From NCBI GenBank assembly GCA_011523485.1, contig WTGR01000009.1, positions 1 to 9,898 on the forward strand: a DNA stretch of 9,898 nt, written 5' to 3'. Positions within the stretch are counted from its first letter, which is position 1, and each line of letters starts with the position of its first letter. A program made the translations under genes and the position numbers. Positions 1 through 5,048 of this stretch are shown here, piece after piece. The notes under the pieces were generated by a model. That model searched no databases, was not told the origin of the DNA, and saw only the letters and a list, made by a program, of their open reading frames with translations. This DNA is from Acidobacteriota bacterium. Its GTDB lineage: Bacteria; Acidobacteriota; Vicinamibacteria; Vicinamibacterales; UBA8438.

Positions 1-1
1 G

Positions 2-481
2 CGGTCGGTAGACGTCGGCGACTTCTTCACCGGCGTGATGATGACGTCGCTCGGCGAGAACGACCTGCTGACCTCGATCCGCGTCCCCTCGGCCGCGGGC
101 CGCGGCACCGCCTACGTGAAGTTCTCGCACCCCGCCTCGCGCTACGCCGTCATCGGCGTCGCCGCGGCGCTCGGGATCGGCACGAAGGGCGGGGGCTGGA
201 TCTCCAAGATCAAGGGCGAACCGAAGGAGACCGTCTGCACGGACGTGTCGGTCGCCATCGGCGGGCTCGTGCCGAAGCCGGTGCGCTGCAGCGGCGTCGA
301 GGCGGCGTTGAACGACCAACCGCCGTCGGAAGAGGCCTTCGCCGCCGCGGCCGCCGCAGTGTCGGGCGATCTCGGCGACGACCTGCTCGGCGACGTGTTC
401 GCGTCGGGCGACTACCGCAAGGCGGTCGCGCCGGTGTACGTCCAGCGCGCGCTCGCGGCGGCCGCCGAGCGGGCCGGGTAG
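2..481 (+). CDS. coxM: CO dehydrogenase-type FAD-binding medium subunit (CoxM-like), C-terminal part, 5' end cut by the window
   Basis: The frame is open from base 2, so the gene begins before the window; the visible 159 residues cover the end of the FAD-binding domain and the C-terminal CO_deh_flav_C domain. The opening stretch SVDVGDFFTG, followed by LLTSIRVP and SRYAVIGVAAAL, is the usual layout of the medium subunit of molybdenum hydroxylases. It continues with a CTDVSVAIGGLVPKPVR strand that is also typical. In this family the subunit passes electrons from the Fe-S small subunit to FAD and on to quinone. The N-terminal FAD motifs are not visible, so a xanthine dehydrogenase-type or form II (BMS) enzyme cannot be excluded from this fragment. 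The CoxD-, CoxE- and CoxG-like genes downstream favour the CO dehydrogenase family. A hairpin follows the stop codon within 6 nt, and the next gene runs towards it. Confidence 0.87.
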   Translation, partial: RSVDVGDFFTGVMMTSLGENDLLTSIRVPSAAGRGTAYVKFSHPASRYAVIGVAAALGIGTKGGGWISKIKGEPKETVCTDVSVAIGGLVPKPVRCSGVEAALNDQPPSEEAFAAAAAAVSGDLGDDLLGDVFASGDYRKAVAPVYVQRALAAAAERAG

Positions 482-486
482 GCGTG

Positions 487-514
487 GACCCGCGTCCCGC
501 GTCGCACGCGGGTC
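487..514. terminator. Perfect 9-bp hairpin between coxM and vapC
   Basis: GACCCGCGT (487-495) and ACGCGGGTC (506-514) form a perfect 9-bp stem with a 10-nt loop, in the gap between two convergent genes. There is no T-run on either side, so it is not a classical intrinsic terminator. Its position and symmetry suit a bidirectional transcript end or 3' stabiliser. Confidence 0.4.
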
Positions 515-548
515 AGCCGACGTGGCCGGGACCCGCTACGACGAGCGC

Positions 549-956
549 CTATAGCGAGCCGCGCGGCGCGACCCACTCCATCTCCTGCCGGGTGACCGCG
601 GCGATGGTGTCGAAGTCCGCGTCGTAGTGCAACACGGTCATGCGGGCCGCCTCGGCCGCCGCCGCGATGATCAGGTCCGGTATCGGGAGACGGTGTTGTC
701 CCCGGGCAGCGAGCAACCCCTGCACCTCGATGGCCCGTTCGAAGATCGGGTCCGTCAAATCGATGTGGCGGTAAGCGAGCCGCCTGCGGGTTCGGGTACG
801 AGCGTGCTCGTCTGCGTTACGCGTCGAGTACAGGACTTCAAGCTCGATGATTGCGCACGTCGCCGCCTCACCCGCCGCAATGACGGGCCCGAGCCGGGCC
901 TGGACGCGCGGGTCCTGCATGCGAGCCAGCGCGCTCTTGTCGATCAGATAGGGCAT
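549..956 (-). CDS. vapC: VapC-type PIN-domain toxin ribonuclease
   Basis: A 135-residue PIN-domain protein, a normal VapC length. VapC toxins are Mg2+-dependent endoribonucleases that cut tRNA or rRNA when not bound by VapB. The acidic residues expected for the active site are all present: D6 in LIDKSAL, E40 in IIELEVLYS, D94 in IPDLIIAAA, and D112/D116 in VLHYDADFD. The toxin therefore looks intact. It lies 21 nt downstream of the vapB-like antitoxin on the same strand and is presumably co-transcribed from the extended -10 promoter at 1216-1224. No clear ribosome binding site precedes its ATG, so translation may depend on coupling to vapB. The pair is antisense to the flanking cox genes. The RNA target cannot be read from the sequence. 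Confidence 0.88.
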   Translation of the reverse strand: MPYLIDKSALARMQDPRVQARLGPVIAAGEAATCAIIELEVLYSTRNADEHARTRTRRRLAYRHIDLTDPIFERAIEVQGLLAARGQHRLPIPDLIIAAAAEAARMTVLHYDADFDTIAAVTRQEMEWVAPRGSL

Positions 957-977
957 GCGTCAGGATGGGGGCCGAGA

Positions 978-1187
978 TCAGGAGCGCCACGCCTTCGCCA
1001 TCACCTGCTCGTCCGCCAGGTCCAGACCTTCCATGACGGCAAGGGCCCGAATCTCCCGGCGTCGTGCCTCGGCACGCATGACTTCCCGCAACGCGCCGTC
1101 GATCGTCTCCTTGATCGACGACGTTCCGAGCACGTCCCGCACCTGCTCGAGCAGCAGATCGTCAACATCGACACTCGTTTTTCGCAT
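978..1187 (-). CDS. vapB: VapB-type antitoxin
   Basis: A 69-residue protein that begins MRKTSVDVDDLLLEQV and contains SSIKETIDGALREVMR. This is the ribbon-helix-helix pattern of short VapB antitoxins: a beta strand, two helices, then a toxin-binding tail ending EQVMAKAWRS. VapB proteins bind the cognate VapC and repress their own promoter. I chose the ATG at 1185-1187 because GGAGG (1199-1203) lies 11 nt upstream and because family members usually start just before the first strand. An in-frame ATG at 1203-1205 would add six residues (MEVGVP) but has no good ribosome binding site of its own. The next gene on this strand is the PIN toxin, 21 nt away. An AT-rich promoter with a small inverted repeat lies directly upstream. 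Confidence 0.82.
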   Translation of the reverse strand: MRKTSVDVDDLLLEQVRDVLGTSSIKETIDGALREVMRAEARRREIRALAVMEGLDLADEQVMAKAWRS

Positions 1188-1198
1188 AGGAACGCCCA

Positions 1199-1203
1199 CC
1201 TCC
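1199..1203 (-). promoter_or_regulatory. Shine-Dalgarno site that decides the vapB start
   Basis: Reading the minus strand, GGAGG ends 11 nt before the ATG at 1185-1187 and lies inside the alternative upstream reading frame. It supports the shorter 69-residue antitoxin. Confidence 0.55.
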
Positions 1204-1213
1204 ATCCCGCCTG

Positions 1214-1228
1214 GAATTATATCAATTC
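1214..1228. promoter_or_regulatory. Inverted repeat over the vapBC -10, candidate antitoxin operator
   Basis: GAATT-ATATC-AATTC is a perfect 5-bp inverted repeat with a 5-nt centre. It covers the vapBC -10 box, the place expected for an autorepressing VapB/VapBC complex. It also lies 7-21 nt upstream of the candidate coxD -10 box, so a bound complex could affect both directions. Operator function is inferred from position. Confidence 0.4.
1216..1224 (-). promoter_or_regulatory. Extended -10 promoter of vapBC
   Basis: The minus strand reads TGATATAAT, a perfect extended -10 element (TGnTATAAT). No convincing -35 hexamer is found at 16-18 nt, which extended -10 promoters do not need. Transcription would begin near 1209, about 22 nt before the chosen vapB ATG. 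This is an AT-rich island in otherwise very GC-rich DNA. Confidence 0.6.
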
Positions 1229-1234
1229 GGCGAC

Positions 1235-1240
1235 TATTTT
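1235..1240 (+). promoter_or_regulatory. Candidate -10 box for leaderless coxD transcription
   Basis: TATTTT lies at -12 to -7 relative to the ATG at 1247, so a transcript starting 7 nt downstream would begin at the start codon. No Shine-Dalgarno sequence precedes that ATG, which agrees with leaderless translation. The -35 region is weak (TGGAAT at 1212-1217). Confidence 0.4.
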
Positions 1241-1246
1241 AATATC

Positions 1247-2212
1247 ATGACGACCTCGACATCGAGTATGCGCTCCGCGACGCCCGCATCCATCGACGGC
1301 CTCGAACAGCTCCTCGCCGAGCACCGCTACATCGCCGACGACGGTCTCGCCACCGCCACCTACCTCGCGCTGAAGCTGCGCCGGCCGCTGCTGCTCGAAG
1401 GCGAGGCGGGAGTGGGCAAGACCGAGGTCGCCAAGGTCCTCTCCGCCGCGCTCGGAGCCGACCTGATCCGGCTGCAGTGCTACGAGGGGCTAGACGTCAC
1501 CCACGCCGTCTACGAGTGGAACTACGCGCGGCAACTGATCGAGATCCGGCTCGGCGAGGCGGCCGGCGAGCAGGCGCACGACCGCCGCGAGCGGGCCCGC
1601 GAGCTGTTCGGTCCTGACTTCCTGATCGAGCGCCCGCTGCTGCAAGCGCTGCGTGAGCGGGAACGGCCGCCGGTGCTGCTCATCGACGAGCTCGACCGCG
1701 CGGACGAGGAGTTCGAAGGCTATCTGCTCGAGCTACTGTCGGACTTCCAGATCACCATCCCGGAGATCGGCACGATCAAGGCGGCGGCGCCGCCGGTCGT
1801 CGTCATCACGTCGAACCGTACCCGTGAGCTGCACGACGCCCTCAAGCGGCGTTGCGTCTACGCCTGGATCGACTACCCCAGCTTCGAGAAGGAGCTGCGG
1901 ATCATCACCACCAAGGTGCCCGAAGCGTCCGCCGCGCTCGCCGAGCAGGTGACCGGCTTCGTGCAGGAACTGCGGCAGGCCGACCTCTACAAGGTCACCG
2001 GCGTGTCCGAAACGCTCGACTGGGTGGCGGCACTCGTCGCGCTCGACAAGCAGGAGCTCGACGCGGCGACCATCGACCGCACGCTGGGCATCGTCCTCAA
2101 GACACAGGAGGACATGCAGAACGTCCGCGGCGAGCGGATTCAGCAGATGCTGAACCGCGCGAAGACGCCCGGCGCGCGGGCGGCCGAACCGGATGCTCCG
2201 GCGCGCGCATGA
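1247..2212 (+). CDS. coxD: MoxR-family AAA+ ATPase, CoxD-like CO dehydrogenase maturation factor
   Basis: A 321-residue AAA+ ATPase of the MoxR group. Walker A GEAGVGKT is at residues 52-59, Walker B with VLLIDELDRAD at 143-153, and sensor 1 and arginine-finger region ITSNRTRELHDALKRRC at 187-203. The N-terminal IDGLEQLLAEHRYIADDGLA and the LLEGEAGVGKTEVAKVLS stretch are typical of CoxD proteins. In Oligotropha carboxidovorans CoxD is needed to mature the [CuSMoO2] centre of CO dehydrogenase, acting on the apoenzyme with a VWA partner. Here the VWA gene (3227-4432) follows, but only after an inserted mazEF module. No Shine-Dalgarno precedes the ATG at 1247; a -10 box at -12 suggests a leaderless mRNA. 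An ATG at 1268 is an alternative start. The family is certain; the exact client enzyme is inferred from context. Confidence 0.9.
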   Translation: MTTSTSSMRSATPASIDGLEQLLAEHRYIADDGLATATYLALKLRRPLLLEGEAGVGKTEVAKVLSAALGADLIRLQCYEGLDVTHAVYEWNYARQLIEIRLGEAAGEQAHDRRERARELFGPDFLIERPLLQALRERERPPVLLIDELDRADEEFEGYLLELLSDFQITIPEIGTIKAAAPPVVVITSNRTRELHDALKRRCVYAWIDYPSFEKELRIITTKVPEASAALAEQVTGFVQELRQADLYKVTGVSETLDWVAALVALDKQELDAATIDRTLGIVLKTQEDMQNVRGERIQQMLNRAKTPGARAAEPDAPARA

Positions 2213-2243
2213 CCCATCGCGCCGGTATGCGGAGCATGGTGCG

Positions 2244-2285
2244 CGTCGTCGACGATCGGCGACGAGGATTCTTCCGTCGACGGCG
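2244..2285. terminator. Hairpin between convergent coxD and mazF
   Basis: CGTCGTCGAC (2244-2253) can pair with GTCGACGGCG (2276-2285), giving nine Watson-Crick pairs and one G-U, with a 22-nt loop. It fills the 77-nt gap between two convergent genes. There is no T-tract, so termination is only a possibility. Confidence 0.25.
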
Positions 2286-2289
2286 GATC

Positions 2290-2649
2290 TCAGCAGGTCG
2301 CGGACGGCGTCAAGAGCAGGTTCACCTTGCGCAGAACCGCGGAAACGGTTTCGCTGGGGAGCGCCCCTATCACCGTCGCATTGCGCCTGCGCCAGTCCAG
2401 GCTCTTCACCTGATCCGCAAGGATGACGCCTGCGACACCCAGTCCATCCGGAACCGGCACTTCGAATGGATATCCCTTGATCCGGCTGGTGACCGGACAG
2501 AGCAGCGCGAGGCCGACCCTGCCGTTGTACGCGGCCGGCGAAAGCACGACTGCGGGACGACGTCCTGCCTGCTCCCGGCCGGCCTGCGGATTGAAGTCGA
2601 TCCAGACCGCATCCCCGCGTTCGGGAACACCGCCGGGCGACGTCACCAT
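2290..2649 (-). CDS. mazF: MazF-type mRNA interferase toxin
   Basis: A 119-residue PemK/MazF-family endoribonuclease that cleaves single-stranded mRNA when not neutralised by MazE. From memory it aligns closely with E. coli MazF: GDAVWIDFNPQAGREQAG, RRPAVVLSPAAYNG, PVTSRIKGYPFEVP and DQVKSLDWRRR all have direct counterparts. R31 and T54 correspond to the E. coli residues R29 and T52 linked to catalysis, so the toxin looks active. Its ATG (2647-2649) overlaps the end of mazE by 7 nt (ATGGTGA), the usual arrangement for coupled translation of antitoxin then toxin. The recognition sequence cannot be predicted from this window. The module is antisense to the cox genes on either side. Confidence 0.95.
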   Translation of the reverse strand: MVTSPGGVPERGDAVWIDFNPQAGREQAGRRPAVVLSPAAYNGRVGLALLCPVTSRIKGYPFEVPVPDGLGVAGVILADQVKSLDWRRRNATVIGALPSETVSAVLRKVNLLLTPSATC

Positions 2650-2885
2650 GCTTCGCCGCCCACCGGGGGACCGGCGTCGACCTCGCCGTGGAGGTTGTCC
2701 TCGGTCACTCCGCCCAGCAGCTCATCCAGCTCCGTGCGGGGCTGCTTCAACACGGAGACCACGAGTCGATCGCCCCGCGGGGTCAGCTCGACCGCCGCGT
2801 TCAACGTGATGCCAACCCGGGCGGCAACGGCCTGCGGAATCCTGATCGCCAGACTGTTGCCCCACTTCCCGATACGTGTTTCCAT
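2643..2885 (-). CDS. mazE: MazE-type AbrB-fold antitoxin
   Basis: An 80-residue antitoxin. The N-terminal swapped-hairpin DNA-binding domain (SpoVT/AbrB type) is seen in RIGKWGNSLAIRIPQAVA at residues 4-21. The C-terminal MazF-binding tail includes ELDELLGGVTEDNLHGEVD and ends in GGEAW, comparable with the E. coli MazE tail that ends in EVW. It is thus full length rather than an orphan fragment. MazE binds MazF and, with it, represses the operon. A good promoter (2927-2956) and an inverted repeat (2911-2936) lie upstream. The ribosome binding site is weak (AAGAG about 7 nt before the ATG). Its stop codon lies inside the first codons of mazF. Confidence 0.93.
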   Translation of the reverse strand: METRIGKWGNSLAIRIPQAVAARVGITLNAAVELTPRGDRLVVSVLKQPRTELDELLGGVTEDNLHGEVDAGPPVGGEAW

Positions 2886-2910
2886 TGCGGCTCTTGTCGC
2901 TTCGCTGTCC

Positions 2911-2936
2911 GTTGTAGATACGGCTGTTTATACAAC
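2911..2936. promoter_or_regulatory. Inverted repeat, candidate MazE/MazEF operator
   Basis: GTTGTA (2911-2916) and TACAAC (2931-2936) form a 6-bp inverted repeat with a 14-nt spacer; the match extends to 7 of 8 with one mismatch. It spans the end of the mazEF -10 box and the predicted start of transcription near 2920, where autorepression is expected. Confidence 0.4.
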
Positions 2937-2956
2937 GAGGCAGCGGCGAGCGTCAA
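2927..2956 (-). promoter_or_regulatory. Sigma70-type promoter of mazEF
   Basis: On the minus strand, TTGACG (2951-2956) and TATAAA (2927-2932) are separated by 18 nt. Both hexamers are close to consensus. The start would be near 2920, leaving a leader of about 35 nt before the mazE ATG. This is the best -35/-10 pair I see in the window. Confidence 0.6.
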
Positions 2957-2989
2957 GCAAGCCGGCAGGCCGCCGAGTCGTCCGCCTCG

Positions 2990-3210
2990 TGGAGCGAGGA
3001 CGAATCCCGGCGCTTCGAGACGAGCGTCGCCGCGTTCGGAGAGATCGATCAGGATCTCTGGAAATGACGGCCGCATCGCATGCAGGGGCGGTCGTGCTGA
3101 CGTTCGACGAACACTTTCGGCAAATCGACCGGGTCGGTGCCTGCGGGCCGGTCGACACGCACGATGAGAGTGACGTGTCGCCAAGCCGAGGCCAGGGCGC
3201 CGTGCTCTGA
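2990..3210 (+). pseudogene. Frameshifted C-terminal remnant of a PIN-domain (VapC-like) toxin
   Basis: Two frames together read like the end of a PIN domain. One frame ends with FGEIDQDLWK and a TGA at 3065-3067. The next, from 3064, reads MTAASHAGAVVLTFDEHFRQIDRV and runs to a stop at 3208-3210. Joining DLW to MTAAS restores the usual PIN core, D-L-W-(I/M)-A-A, an alanine-rich helix, then LTFDEHF with its late acidic residue. That requires removing two bases (3062-3063) or adding one. No N-terminal half with the first PIN aspartate is visible upstream, where the mazEF promoter begins. I read this as a truncated and frameshifted toxin left behind beside mazEF. Apart from this remnant and the mazEF control region, I see nothing coding in 2886-3226. 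Because the call rests on a short motif match, confidence is modest. Confidence 0.4.
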
Positions 3211-3226
3211 CGCAATCGCTCCATCC

Positions 3227-4432
3227 ATGGCGTATCTCCTCCACAACCTGCTCCACTTCACCCGGCTGCTCCACCGCCTGGGGCTCGACGTGCAGGCCGG
3301 CCGGGCGCGCGAGGTGGCCGCGGCGCTCTCGCACGTCGACGTCGGGCGGCGGGCGGACTTCTACCACACGCTGCGCAGCCTGCTCATTCACCGGGCCGAC
3401 GATCTCGCGGTCTTCGACGAGGCGTTCCGCGTGTTCTGGCGGCGCCCGCACGGCGACTGGACCGAGAAGGACCTGAGCGCGATGGGCGAGAAGCGCCGCT
3501 CGGGCGCGCCGGAGTACGAATCGGAGGCGCCGGAGTCCGATGCCGACGGCGGCGGTGCGGAGCGCCGGGCCGGCTACCAGGTCGAACGGATGGCGGTGCT
3601 CAGCTACAGCGATCGCGAGTCGCTCTACGCGAAGGACTTCGAGCAGTTCACCGAGGACGAGCTGGCCGCGGCCGAGCGGATGATGGCCGATCTGAACTGG
3701 GATCTCGGCGAGCGTACGTCCAGGCGCTGGACGCCCGGCCGGGGCCCCGCATTGGACCTGCGCCGGACGGTGCGCGCCAACATGCGCTTCGGCGGCGAGT
3801 TGATCGACCTGCCGGAGCGGCGCCGCAAGACCAGGCGGCGGCCCCTGATCCTGCTGTGCGACGTCAGCGGCTCGATGGAGCGCTACAGCCGGATGCTGCT
3901 GCACTTCGTCCATGCGCTGACCGGCGGCGGCCGGCTGGGCCGGGTCGAGTCGTTCGTCTTCGCGACGCGCCTGACGCGCATCACGCGGCAGCTCGTCACG
4001 CGCAAGGCCGAGGTCGCCGTACCCCGCCTGCCGCGCACCATCACCGACTTCGGCGGCGGGACGCGAATCGGCGACGCGTTGCGGACGTTCAACGTCGACT
4101 GGGCCCGGCGGGTACGGGGCCAGGGTCCGATCGTGCTCCTGATATCCGACGGCTGGGACCGCGGCGAGCCGGGTTGCCTGCGAGCGGAGATCGCGCGCCT
4201 CCAGCGCTCGTGCCATCGCCTGATCTGGCTGAACCCGCTGCTCGGGTCGCCCGACTACGTGCCGCTGACGCGCGGCATGCTGGCCGCCCTGCCGTCGATC
4301 GACGACTTCCTGCCGGTGCACAACCTCGCCAGTCTCGAGGCGCTGGCCCGCCACCTGAACGGCCTGCCCGCGCACCGCCCGGCCCGGCGTCAGGCGCCGG
4401 TTCCGCCGGCTCCCACGCCGGCGCCGGCCTAG
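3227..4432 (+). CDS. coxE: VWA-domain protein, CoxE-like CO dehydrogenase maturation factor
   Basis: A 401-residue protein with a C-terminal von Willebrand factor A domain of the CoxE type. The MIDAS motif is complete: D212-V-S214-G-S216, T279 in FGGGTRIGDAL, and D308 in ISDGWD. The N-terminal LLHNLLHFTRLLHRLGLDVQAGR with RRADFYHTLRSLLIHR is typical of the family; an acidic linker (EYESEAPESDAD) and a proline/alanine-rich tail are also seen. CoxE partners work with the MoxR ATPase CoxD in maturing CO dehydrogenase, as magnesium chelatase pairs an AAA+ with a VWA subunit. I chose the ATG at 3227 because family members begin just before the LLxNLLxF stretch. An upstream GTG at 3137 in the same frame would add 30 unrelated residues overlapping the PIN remnant. 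No clear Shine-Dalgarno precedes it. No coxF-like gene follows. Confidence 0.9.
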   Translation: MAYLLHNLLHFTRLLHRLGLDVQAGRAREVAAALSHVDVGRRADFYHTLRSLLIHRADDLAVFDEAFRVFWRRPHGDWTEKDLSAMGEKRRSGAPEYESEAPESDADGGGAERRAGYQVERMAVLSYSDRESLYAKDFEQFTEDELAAAERMMADLNWDLGERTSRRWTPGRGPALDLRRTVRANMRFGGELIDLPERRRKTRRRPLILLCDVSGSMERYSRMLLHFVHALTGGGRLGRVESFVFATRLTRITRQLVTRKAEVAVPRLPRTITDFGGGTRIGDALRTFNVDWARRVRGQGPIVLLISDGWDRGEPGCLRAEIARLQRSCHRLIWLNPLLGSPDYVPLTRGMLAALPSIDDFLPVHNLASLEALARHLNGLPAHRPARRQAPVPPAPTPAPA

Positions 4433-4436
4433 CGCC

Positions 4437-4466
4437 CCGAAGCGCCTCGCAGGCTCGGCGTTTCGG
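4437..4466. terminator. 10-bp hairpin just after coxE
   Basis: CCGAAGCGCC (4437-4446) pairs with GGCGTTTCGG (4457-4466): nine Watson-Crick pairs plus one G-U, with a 10-nt loop, beginning 4 nt after the coxE stop codon. It lacks a T-run. It could end or stabilise the coxE transcript. Confidence 0.4.
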
Positions 4467-4489
4467 CCCATCCCCACCACTCCACGACT

Positions 4490-4530
4490 CTGCGCCTCAG
4501 CACTCCGCTTCGCTGCGTTCTGCGGCGCAG
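4490..4530. repeat. Structured intergenic element between coxE and coxG (possible extragenic repeat)
   Basis: CTGCGCC (4490-4496) is the exact reverse complement of GGCGCAG (4524-4530), enclosing a CGCTTCGCTGCG core. The octamer GCAGGCTC occurs here at 4527-4534 and also at 4449-4456 in the preceding hairpin. A third small symmetry, GGGCGCCGCCC, is at 4550-4560. Such stacked stems in a gap look like a repetitive extragenic element, but one copy cannot prove repetition. Confidence 0.3.
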
Positions 4531-4577
4531 GCTCCCAGTCCTTCCCTTCGGGCGCCGCCCCGCCGACGTTTGCGCGG

Positions 4578-4583
4578 TATGCT
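4578..4583 (+). promoter_or_regulatory. Candidate -10 box for leaderless coxG transcription
   Basis: TATGCT lies at exactly -12 to -7 of the coxG ATG (4590), the same spacing as at coxD. No Shine-Dalgarno sequence precedes the ATG. The same hexamer occurs before ligD at 7524-7529. Confidence 0.4.
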
Positions 4584-4589
4584 GATCAC

Positions 4590-5048
4590 ATGGAAGTCTC
4601 GGCCACCTACACGTTCGACGCGCCCCGGCAGCGGGTCTGGGACCTGCTGATCGACCCGCAGGTCATCGCCGGCTGCCTCCCCGGCTGCGAGGCGATGGAG
4701 CCGACCGGCGACGACACCTACCGGGCCACGCTCACCATCGGGATCGCGGCCATCACCGGGCGCTACGAGGGCACGGTCCGCATGGCCGACCAGGACGAGC
4801 CGGCCGGCTACACCCTCGCCGTCGAGGGCAAGGGCAAGCCCGGCTTCGTGAACGGCTCGGCGGAAGTCGCCCTCGCGGAGACCGACGGCGGCGCCCGGAC
4901 CAGCGTCGCGGTGACCGGGAAGGCGCAGGTCGGAGGCACGATCGCGCGGGTCGGCCAGCGGCTCCTCGGCGGCGTCTCGAAGATGATGATGGACCGCTTC
5001 TTCGCCTGCCTGCAGGAGAAGGCCAAGGCGGCGGGAGGCGGATCGTGA
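4590..5048 (+). CDS. coxG: CoxG-like SRPBCC-fold protein (CO dehydrogenase subunit G family)
   Basis: A 152-residue SRPBCC/START-fold protein. The opening MEVSATYTFDAPRQRVWDLL, then DPQVIAGCLPGCEAMEP and the later GKAQVGGTIARVGQRLL are signature stretches of the CoxG family. In Oligotropha, CoxG helps recruit CO dehydrogenase to the cytoplasmic membrane. The Oligotropha protein is longer, as I recall, with a hydrophobic C-terminal anchor. Here the protein stops after the domain with DRFFACLQEKAKAAGGGS and shows no membrane segment, so it should be soluble or held by a partner. Its TGA overlaps the GTG start of the membrane-anchored beta-propeller gene by 4 nt (GTGA), so the two are translationally coupled. 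Transcription probably starts at or near its own ATG. Confidence 0.9.
   Translation: MEVSATYTFDAPRQRVWDLLIDPQVIAGCLPGCEAMEPTGDDTYRATLTIGIAAITGRYEGTVRMADQDEPAGYTLAVEGKGKPGFVNGSAEVALAETDGGARTSVAVTGKAQVGGTIARVGQRLLGGVSKMMMDRFFACLQEKAKAAGGGS
5034..5038 (+). promoter_or_regulatory. Shine-Dalgarno site for the beta-propeller gene, inside coxG
   Basis: GGAGG lies 6 nt before the GTG at 5045, within the last codons of coxG. It supports the GTG start and the 4-nt GTGA overlap. Confidence 0.7.

Noticed and set aside
1852..3210. A 452-codon plus-strand frame spanning coxD, mazEF and the PIN remnant
   Set aside because: It overlaps three better genes out of frame. Only its last part, from about 3064, resembles a protein, and that is reported as a PIN remnant.
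3137..3226. GTG start 30 codons upstream for coxE
   Set aside because: The extra residues have no family match and overlap the PIN remnant; CoxE homologues begin near the ATG at 3227.
2801..4480. Open frame of 559 codons on the minus strand
   Set aside because: It lies opposite coxE, is rich in Arg/Ala/Pro/His without any domain, and arises from codon bias in GC-rich DNA. coxE has a complete MIDAS motif and family match.
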